Shown here one piece after another: positions 32,238 through 37,850 of a stretch of 37,850 bases of DNA. The notes below the pieces were generated by a model. It saw only the letters and a program-made list of their open reading frames with translations. It did not search any database and was not told the DNA's origin. The translations under genes and the position numbers were made by a program. Positions within the stretch are counted from its first letter, which is position 1, and each line of letters opens with the position of its first letter. The DNA comes from Bacteroidota bacterium (GTDB lineage Bacteria; Bacteroidota; Bacteroidia; Bacteroidales; CAIXZF01), in assembly GCA_026391855.1 (NCBI GenBank), contig JAPLDE010000256.1:6906-44755 (forward strand), in the 5' to 3' direction.

Positions 32238-32271
32238 TTTGTAATGCGTAGATCAAACCTGTTTACCTTTG
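32238..32271 (+). promoter_or_regulatory. Candidate promoter for the RlmL-like gene and priA
   Basis: TTTG (32238-32241), 22 bp, then TACCTTTG (32264-32271), about 50 bp before the ATG at 32321. The spacing is slightly long for the consensus. Confidence 0.5.
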
Positions 32272-32320
32272 CTGAACAACCAATTCATTCAATATTTTTT
32301 CATTTTGTTAATTAGCCATT

Positions 32321-33517
32321 ATGTCAGGATTGATGCCGGAAGGTAAGCCATTTCCCATGATAGCCAAAACGGTGCAGGGTCTCGAGGAAGAACTGGCTGC
32401 AGAATTGGTTGACCTTGGAGCTCAGGATGTAATTATTCTGAACCGGGCTGTGGGTTTTTCCGGCGATAAGAAATTATTATACCAGGCCAATTATTGCTGT
32501 CGGCTGGCTTTGAGAATACTGGTGCCTTACCGGCGTTTCAGGGCCGGTTCGGAAGATGAGCTCTATTTCAGGGCCAAAGAGATAGACTGGCCTTCGCTTT
32601 TCGGCGTCGATCAGACTTTTGCCATCGATTCGGTGACAAGTAATTCGAATTTCAGTCATTCGCAGTATGTTTCGCAGTTGGTAAAGGATGCCATTGCCGA
32701 CCGTTTCAGGGAAAAGGGAGGCCGGAGGCCTTCCGTCGACCTCGACCAACCCGATATCCGCATCAATGTTCATATTTCCGGAGCGGAGTGCAGCCTTTCC
32801 TTCGACAGTTCCGGTACTTCCCTTCACAAAAGAGGGTATCGCGTGATGACCCATGATGCTCCCCTGAATGAAGTACTGGCCGCCGGTATGATCAGGAAAA
32901 GCGGCTGGGATAAGCACTCCCATTTTGTTGACCCCATGTGTGGTTCCGGGACCCTGCTTATTGAAGCCCTTATGCTGGCAACAGCCACTCCGGCCGGATT
33001 TTACCACGGCAACTTCTGCTTCTTCAATTGGAAAGACTTCGATAAAACCCTGTGGGAAAATATTAAGGCTGAGGCTGCTGTTTCCATAAACAGAGAGATT
33101 GATTTCCGGGTTTTCGGGAATGATCTCTCACGTAAGAGTATTTACCAGGCCAGGGAAAACCTCGAAAAAGCAGGCTTCGACAACATGGTTCGCCTTACCC
33201 AGGGCGATTTTAAAAGGTTCGATCCCCCGGAAGCCCCTGCCATCCTGATCACTAATCCTCCCTATGGCGAAAGGATACAGGTTGAAGACATCACCACGCT
33301 TTACCAGGAACTCGGAAATACATTGAAAAGAAAATACCCCGGATACAAAGCCTGGGTGTTAAGTGCAGATATTCAGGCATTGAAAATGATTGGTCTGAAG
33401 CCTTTCAGAAGAATACCCCTCTTTAACGGTCCCCTGGAATGCCGGTTTTTCGGATTTGACCTCTATGCCGGATCGAAAAAGGACAGGTATACGGATGGAT
33501 CTGAACTGATTAACTGA
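32321..33517 (+). CDS. THUMP-domain 23S rRNA (guanine-N2) methyltransferase, RlmL-like
   Basis: Predicted SAM-dependent methyltransferase of large-subunit rRNA. The 398 residues carry a ferredoxin-like/THUMP N-terminal part (about 10-165) and a Rossmann methyltransferase (about 170-385). The SAM loop is DPMCGSGT (204-211) and the catalytic loop is NPPYGER (312-318), the Asn-Pro-Pro-Tyr type used for N2 methylation of guanine. It corresponds to the N-terminal half of E. coli RlmKL; the C-terminal RlmK half is absent, as is usual in Bacteroidota. The target base in this organism cannot be deduced. priA begins 19 bp after its stop, so they are co-transcribed. Confidence 0.92.
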   Translation: MSGLMPEGKPFPMIAKTVQGLEEELAAELVDLGAQDVIILNRAVGFSGDKKLLYQANYCCRLALRILVPYRRFRAGSEDELYFRAKEIDWPSLFGVDQTFAIDSVTSNSNFSHSQYVSQLVKDAIADRFREKGGRRPSVDLDQPDIRINVHISGAECSLSFDSSGTSLHKRGYRVMTHDAPLNEVLAAGMIRKSGWDKHSHFVDPMCGSGTLLIEALMLATATPAGFYHGNFCFFNWKDFDKTLWENIKAEAAVSINREIDFRVFGNDLSRKSIYQARENLEKAGFDNMVRLTQGDFKRFDPPEAPAILITNPPYGERIQVEDITTLYQELGNTLKRKYPGYKAWVLSADIQALKMIGLKPFRRIPLFNGPLECRFFGFDLYAGSKKDRYTDGSELIN

Positions 33518-33536
33518 TCACCAGGGCATTATCATT

Positions 33537-36029
33537 GTGATTGAAGAAAACAGAACATATGCAGAAGTCCTTCTTCCTCTTCCGCTACCCGGCACATTTT
33601 GCTACAGCATTCCTGATGAGTTGAAAGATGAGATTGAACCTGGTAAAAGGGTAGAGGTCCAGTTTGGGAAGAACAGGATCTACTCAGCCCTGGTGAAAGG
33701 GATACACAATGAAAAACCTGCCGGAATCCTACCTAAAGAGATCCTCTCCGTTCTGGACGAACGACCCATTGTAAACCTGCGTCAATTCACCTTTTGGGAC
33801 TGGATGTCTCATTATTACCTTTGCCACCCGGGAGAGATCATGAACGCAGCTCTTCCATCGGCCCTGAAGCTTACCAGTGAGAGCAAGATCGTTCTGAATC
33901 CATTCTATGACGGGGATCCCGGAGAACTGTCGGACAGAGAATTCCTGGTTTTTGAAGCCCTGGAAATAAGAAAGCTGATCTCCATGGAGGATGTTTCCGA
34001 TATCCTGGGTCTGAAAAAGATCATGCCCCTGGTGAAATCGATGGTTGAAAAAAAAGTCATCGAGGTATACGAAGATCTCGAAGAAAGGTATCTTCCGAAA
34101 AAAGAAACATTTATCAGATTATCAGATAATTATGATATAGAAGAAAACCTTCACAGTTTGTTTGACCAGCTGGAAAGACGGTCGGAAAACCAGCTGAAGC
34201 TGCTGATGACCTATTTGCATCTGAGCCGGTCGCTTAAGCAACAAAAAATCAAACAAACCCTTTTACTCCGGGAAGCCGGCCTGACCCATGCGGTGTTATC
34301 GGCCCTGATCAAAAAAGGGGTTTTCCTCAGTTCGGTCGAGGTGGTGAGTCGCCTGGGGGAGGTAACCGAAGAACGGTCTGCCGATTCCATTATCCTGAGC
34401 CCCTTTCAGGAAATTGCCCTCACCCGTATCTCTCACCTTTTTGTTGAAAAGGAAGTAGTTCTTCTTCATGGTGTTACCTCCAGCGGGAAAACAGAAATTT
34501 ATATCAAACTCATCCAGGAAACCCTGTTAAAAGGGAAACAGGTATTGTTCCTGCTGCCGGAAATCGCCCTTACCACGCAGATCATCAACCGCTTGAGAAA
34601 ATTCTTCGGAAGCAGGACCGGAGTATATCATTCGAGGTACAATGACCAGGAAAAAGTGGAGATATGGAAAAAAGTCCTTATCAGCGGTGAGAGCGGGATT
34701 CACGACCCTACCTATTCGGTCATCCTGGGTGCCCGTTCAGCGGTGTTCCTGCCCTTTTCGAACCTTGGACTGATCATTGTGGATGAAGAGCATGATTCTT
34801 CTTACAAACAGCACGAACCGGCACCGAGATACCAGGCCAGGGATGCGGCTATCGTCCTGGGAAGGATGCATGGGGCAAAAGTTATACTGGGATCGGCTAC
34901 GCCTTCCCTGGAGACCTATTTCAATGCGGAGAACGGAAAATATGGTCTGGTTACCCTGAATGAACGATATGGAGGTATACAATTGCCTGAAGTACAGGTT
35001 GTTGATATGAAATCGGAAGCCTATAAAAAGCGGCTGCATTCTCATTTCTCCCAAACCCTGATCGAACATATCGACGAAGCCCTGGTGAACAAGGAACAGG
35101 TCATTCTTTTCCAGAACCGCCGCGGTTTTTCGCTGAGGCTCGTATGCGAGACCTGTCAATGGTCGCCCGAATGCAGGAATTGTGATGTAACCCTTACCTA
35201 CCATAAGCATCAGCATGAACTGCGCTGTCATTATTGCGGATATACCGCCAGGGTGGTTACCCAATGCCCGGCCTGCGGAGGGGTCAGCATAAAAATGAGT
35301 GGTTTCGGCACCGAAAAAATAGAGGAAGAACTGCCCGTATTTTTCCCCCAGGCGAAAGTGGCCAGGATGGACCTAGACTCAACCCGAACCAAATCGTCCT
35401 ATCATCGCATACTGGCTGAATTTGAATCCGGTAGCGTAGATATCCTGGTGGGTACACAGATGGTTACCAAAGGCCTGGATTTTGATAATGTGAGCCTGGT
35501 CGGGATCCTAAATGCCGATAACCTGTTGTCCTATCCTGATTTCCGTTCCTATGAAAGGAGTTACCAACTGATGGCCCAGGTCAGCGGGCGGTCGGGACGA
35601 AAGAACAAGCAGGGAAAGGTGATCATTCAGACCTGGTCGCCCAATCACCGTATCATCGAACTGGTGGTGAGAAATGACTTTGTGAACATGTACCGGGAAC
35701 AATTGCAGGAAAGAAATACTTTCCGTTATCCGCCCTATTACAGGATATTGCAGATAAGCGTAAAGCACAAGGACCAGAAAATACTGACCGATGCAGCCAT
35801 TCAGCTGGCTTCCGGACTCAGGGAACATCTCGGCAAAAGGGTGATCGGGCCGGAATATCCGCTGGTTTCCAGGATCAACCTGTTCTATATCAAACAGATC
35901 ATGATCAAGATCGAAAGAGACGCTGCCCTTGCCAGGGTTAAGGCATTGATCCTGCAGCTAGTCCGTGAACTGGAGAAAAGAAAAGAGTTTCGGCAGGTAA
36001 GGGTGATAATGGATGTTGATCCGTATTGA
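33537..36029 (+). CDS. priA: Primosomal replication protein N' / helicase PriA
   Basis: Restarts collapsed replication forks by recognising branched DNA and loading DnaB. The full-length protein has 830 residues from a GTG start at 33537. The N-terminal 3'-end binding domain covers about 1-105 (YAEVLLPLPLPGTFCYSIP), followed by a winged helix. The helicase core has Walker A GVTSSGKT (312-319), DEEH (416-419), GSATPS (452-457) and QNRRGFS (526-532). Eight zinc-binding cysteines are all present (537, 540, 546, 549, 564, 567, 577, 580). The C-terminal helicase lobe contains GTQMVTKGLDF and SGRSGR. It follows the RlmL-like gene closely. A GC-rich hairpin lies just beyond its stop codon. Confidence 0.97.
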   Translation: MIEENRTYAEVLLPLPLPGTFCYSIPDELKDEIEPGKRVEVQFGKNRIYSALVKGIHNEKPAGILPKEILSVLDERPIVNLRQFTFWDWMSHYYLCHPGEIMNAALPSALKLTSESKIVLNPFYDGDPGELSDREFLVFEALEIRKLISMEDVSDILGLKKIMPLVKSMVEKKVIEVYEDLEERYLPKKETFIRLSDNYDIEENLHSLFDQLERRSENQLKLLMTYLHLSRSLKQQKIKQTLLLREAGLTHAVLSALIKKGVFLSSVEVVSRLGEVTEERSADSIILSPFQEIALTRISHLFVEKEVVLLHGVTSSGKTEIYIKLIQETLLKGKQVLFLLPEIALTTQIINRLRKFFGSRTGVYHSRYNDQEKVEIWKKVLISGESGIHDPTYSVILGARSAVFLPFSNLGLIIVDEEHDSSYKQHEPAPRYQARDAAIVLGRMHGAKVILGSATPSLETYFNAENGKYGLVTLNERYGGIQLPEVQVVDMKSEAYKKRLHSHFSQTLIEHIDEALVNKEQVILFQNRRGFSLRLVCETCQWSPECRNCDVTLTYHKHQHELRCHYCGYTARVVTQCPACGGVSIKMSGFGTEKIEEELPVFFPQAKVARMDLDSTRTKSSYHRILAEFESGSVDILVGTQMVTKGLDFDNVSLVGILNADNLLSYPDFRSYERSYQLMAQVSGRSGRKNKQGKVIIQTWSPNHRIIELVVRNDFVNMYREQLQERNTFRYPPYYRILQISVKHKDQKILTDAAIQLASGLREHLGKRVIGPEYPLVSRINLFYIKQIMIKIERDAALARVKALILQLVRELEKRKEFRQVRVIMDVDPY

Positions 36030-36062
36030 GAAGCATGCCCCCTCTGGCACAGCCCCCTCTGG

Positions 36063-36080
36063 CTCCCCCTAAAGGGGGAG
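36063..36080 (+). terminator. GC-rich hairpin after priA
   Basis: CTCCCCC, TAAA loop, GGGGGAG: a perfect 7-bp stem 33 bp after the priA stop codon. No T-run follows, so it may slow polymerase or protect the 3' end rather than terminate on its own. CCCCCTCTGGC occurs twice just upstream of it. Confidence 0.4.
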
Positions 36081-36113
36081 GTGATAGTTAACTTAAAAAC
36101 AATATTGATTTTT

Positions 36114-36163
36114 TTGGATCAAATCGCAAAAAATGGCTTAATTTTGCGGTATGAATCGCAAAA
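36114..36163 (+). promoter_or_regulatory. Promoter and CGCAAAA operator-like sites of the DUF4143 ATPase gene
   Basis: TTG (36114-36116), 22 bp, then TAATTTTG (36139-36146) form a possible promoter. CGCAAAA occurs at 36125-36131 and 36157-36163, and its inverse TTTTGCG at 36142-36148 overlaps the -7 box. The last two make a perfect 7-bp inverted repeat around an 8-bp centre. The third site ends 4 bp before the ATG at 36167. A protein bound here would block transcription, so autoregulation is plausible. Confidence 0.5.
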
Positions 36164-36166
36164 ATT

Positions 36167-37306
36167 ATGATTTCACGACATTTGACATCAAGAATCCTGA
36201 AGAGAGCGGCCGATTCCAAAGCCCTAATCTTGCTGGGTCCAAGGCAATCAGGAAAAACCACTTTGCTGAAGGAAATATCTACCCGGTTTGAAGGACCTAT
36301 CCTTTGGTGGGATGGTGATGAAGCAGACACAAGGAGTATGTTGACTGATCCTACTTCGACTAGGTTGACTTCTCTCATCGGTTCCAATAAAACACTGATT
36401 ATTGATGAAGCCCAGCGCATCGAGAATATTGGACTGTGTATAAAACTGATTATTGATAAAATACCTGGTGTAAAGGTAATAGCGTCTGGCTCCTCTGCGT
36501 TCGAACTGGCAAATAAGATTAACGAACCTCTGACGGGAAGGAAATGGGAGTTTAATCTGTTTCCTGTTTGTTTTGCCGAAATGGTAGAATATCATGGTTT
36601 ACAGGATGAACTAAGGTTGTTGGAACACAGGATGTTATATGGTTATTATCCGGAAGTTCTAAACCAAAAGGGTGATGAGGTGGAAGTGTTGAAACAACTG
36701 GCCAGCAGTTATCTTTATAAGGATATTCTTACCTGGCAGAGAATTCAGAAGCCTGACAGATTGGAGCGATTGGTTCAGGCTTTGGCATTTCAGATTGGGA
36801 GCGAAGTTTCATACAATGAATTATCAAGGATGTCGGGGCTTGATAATGAGACAGTTGAAAGATATATCGGCCTTCTTGAAAAATCCTTTATTGTTTTCCG
36901 TTTAGGCTCTTTCAGCCGTAACCTCCCGAGTGAATTGAAGAAAAGCAGGAAGATTTATTTTTATGATAATGGCATTAGGAACGCGGTCATTAAACAATTT
37001 AACCCACTTTCATTGAGAAGTGATACCGGAGCGCTTTGGGAAAATTTTCTGGTTTCTGAAAGGCAGAAAGTGCTTGAATATCAGAATATTAATACAAACA
37101 GATTTTTTTGGAGAACTACCGCTCAACAGGAAATTGATTATCTGGAAGAAAGAGATGGAAATATTTACGCTTTTGAAATGAAATGGAACAAAGAGGCAAA
37201 AGCTAAAGTCAGGTTTCCATTAACCTTTGTCGACAATTATCCGAATAGTTTTAAAGAGATAATTACACCCAAAAATTTTGAGAGCTTTTTGGGTATAACA
37301 GATTGA
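36167..37306 (+). CDS. AAA-family ATPase with DUF4143 domain
   Basis: A 379-residue P-loop ATPase of the widespread group annotated AAA_14/DUF4143. Walker A is GPRQSGKT (24-31) and Walker B is LIIDEAQ (77-83), followed by IPGVKVIASGSSAFEL, a sensor-like segment. The C-terminal half has a winged-helix-like part (SYNELSRMSGLDNETVERYIGLLEKSFIVFRL) and a nuclease-like end (TGALWENFLVSE, FWRTTAQQEIDYLEE, YAFEMKWN). That order of acidic residues and Lys resembles PD-(D/E)xK folds. Its role is unknown. The gene is clearly more AT-rich in third positions than priA next door and stands alone, which suggests transfer. It converges with ftsB, leaving a 31-bp gap. Confidence 0.9.
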   Translation: MISRHLTSRILKRAADSKALILLGPRQSGKTTLLKEISTRFEGPILWWDGDEADTRSMLTDPTSTRLTSLIGSNKTLIIDEAQRIENIGLCIKLIIDKIPGVKVIASGSSAFELANKINEPLTGRKWEFNLFPVCFAEMVEYHGLQDELRLLEHRMLYGYYPEVLNQKGDEVEVLKQLASSYLYKDILTWQRIQKPDRLERLVQALAFQIGSEVSYNELSRMSGLDNETVERYIGLLEKSFIVFRLGSFSRNLPSELKKSRKIYFYDNGIRNAVIKQFNPLSLRSDTGALWENFLVSERQKVLEYQNINTNRFFWRTTAQQEIDYLEERDGNIYAFEMKWNKEAKAKVRFPLTFVDNYPNSFKEIITPKNFESFLGITD

Positions 37307-37337
37307 TTGACTCTTGTTTACCGTATAAACATGTCGT

Positions 37338-37640
37338 CTACTTTTTCTGTTCTTCCGGAATAATAAGAAAGAGGTCCTCCCCATCTTTCTTCATCAGGTA
37401 TTTTTCCCGGGCGAATTTCTCCAGGTTTTTCTGGTTGGTTTTCAACTCGATGGCTGTTTGCCTGTCACTCCTGATCTCCCTGATGTAGTATTCCTTTTGC
37501 AGGCGAAGATTTTTGAGCGTGGTAGTCAATTCATACTGGTAAACAAGGTTGTTTTTATCAAATACCGACAGCCACACCATGAAAGCGAAGATGGTAATTA
37601 AATACTTATTTTTTACTAATCTCAACAAAAATCGCAGCAT
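37338..37640 (-). CDS. Septum formation initiator FtsB/DivIC family protein
   Basis: A 100-residue bitopic division protein. It has a short cytoplasmic start (LRFLLRLVKNKY), one transmembrane helix (about 13-28), and a long coiled coil (about 33-75: YQYELTTTLKNLRLQKEYYIREIRSD). The end has the family pattern NLEKFAREKYLMKKDGEDLFLI, which contacts FtsL/FtsQ partners. The function inferred is scaffolding of the divisome. Nothing else for cell division lies nearby in the window; the neighbours beyond the right edge, upstream of this gene, are not visible. The start is ATG 37640, followed upstream by heptamer repeats rather than a recognisable promoter. Confidence 0.9.
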   Translation of the reverse strand: MLRFLLRLVKNKYLITIFAFMVWLSVFDKNNLVYQYELTTTLKNLRLQKEYYIREIRSDRQTAIELKTNQKNLEKFAREKYLMKKDGEDLFLIIPEEQKK

Positions 37641-37647
37641 AATTATT

Positions 37648-37730
37648 CAATTAACAATTAACAATTAACAATTAATAAATCTTTTCCTGTTCCCCGATCC
37701 CCGTTCCCCGTTCCCCACTGCCTACTGCCT
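37648..37730. repeat. Heptamer tandem arrays CAATTAA and GTTCCCC/ACTGCCT
   Basis: CAATTAA repeats four times exactly (37648-37675). After 13 bp, six consecutive heptamers follow: GTTCCCC, GATCCCC, GTTCCCC, GTTCCCC, ACTGCCT, ACTGCCT (37689-37730). Every unit is 7 bp although the sequences differ. Confidence 0.9.
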
Positions 37731-37746
37731 GGTAACGTGAACGATA

Positions 37747-37766
37747 GGACACGATGTATCGTGTCC
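37747..37766. repeat. Palindrome GGACACGAT-GT-ATCGTGTCC
   Basis: A perfect 9-bp inverted repeat around two central bases, followed by CTAC. The outer part (GGACA to TGTCCCTAC) resembles the palindrome at 13520-13547, but the inner bases differ. It lies between the heptamer arrays and a terminator. Confidence 0.85.
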
Positions 37767-37800
37767 CTACCAATGCCTGCGGCATCATCCTGCACAAAAT

Positions 37801-37845
37801 TACAACAAAAAAGTCCCCCTGCGACAGGAGGACTTTTTTGTTGTA
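37801..37845. terminator. Strong bidirectional terminator
   Basis: The 16-bp arms TACAACAAAAAAGTCC (37801-37816) and GGACTTTTTTGTTGTA (37830-37845) are perfect inverse complements, and the loop holds a further CCTG/CAGG pairing. T-runs lie in the stem on both strands. It probably ends a gene to the right of the window. Confidence 0.8.
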
Positions 37846-37850
37846 AAACC

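Noticed and set aside
32477..33007. Long antisense reading frame inside the RlmL-like gene
   Set aside because: It lies wholly opposite a well-supported methyltransferase, has no recognisable domain, and is explained by the codon bias of the real gene.

Overview
The window looks like a chromosomal segment of a member of the Bacteroidota, probably an uncultured Bacteroidales-type organism. The reasons are: promoters of the TTG-N19/20-TAnnTTTG type with almost no Shine-Dalgarno sequences; a FISUMP-domain surface protein; the conserved rsfS-ftsH-LUD-DUF2007-cdsA-psd operon; a paired M23 peptidase and MerR-like gene; a helix-hairpin-helix/beta-barrel protein; and intergenic regions filled with 7-8 bp tandem repeats and palindromes. 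No rRNA, tRNA, IS element, prophage or cas gene is visible.

Layout. Positions 1-7142 are a leftward housekeeping run: malic enzyme (cut by the window edge), DsbD, FabD, a Bax-inhibitor-1 membrane protein, FolE and a PTPS/QueD enzyme. Positions 7279-9242 hold an ECF-type sigma factor and a LitR/CarH-like B12-binding MerR regulator. They are separated by 551 bp that contain a possible operator and two heptamer repeat arrays. AlaS (leftward) and an M23 peptidase plus MerR-like protein (rightward) diverge from a compact promoter region near 12.07 kb. RfaD follows beyond a 28-bp perfect palindrome. Positions 14677-18102 carry three poorly known exported proteins: a small barrel-like protein, an HHH-domain beta-barrel protein, and a protein with three copies of a YW-containing repeat. 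Next come a POT-family transporter, a YhcC-like radical SAM protein and, convergently, an SPFH protein with a small ribbon-helix-helix protein. A GT39-like glycosyltransferase and a 718-residue FISUMP protein with four Ig-like modules come next.

Positions 26200-26878 are non-coding and unusually structured: tandem duplications, palindromes, and four quasi-palindromic units spaced 38-40 bp apart. After a small Cys/Lys-rich exported protein, the leftward operon rsfS-ftsH-LUD-DUF2007-cdsA-psd combines ribosome silencing, membrane proteolysis and phospholipid synthesis. RlmL-like methyltransferase and PriA are read rightward. An AT-rich DUF4143 ATPase with its own operator-like CGCAAAA sites follows, then FtsB/DivIC and repeat-rich DNA ending in a strong bidirectional terminator.

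I found no complete, obviously new defence or biosynthetic system. The best leads are the sigma/LitR region with its candidate operator, the 39-bp-period array behind the FISUMP gene, the GC-rich and possibly diversified tail of that gene, and the HHH/beta-barrel gene pair.
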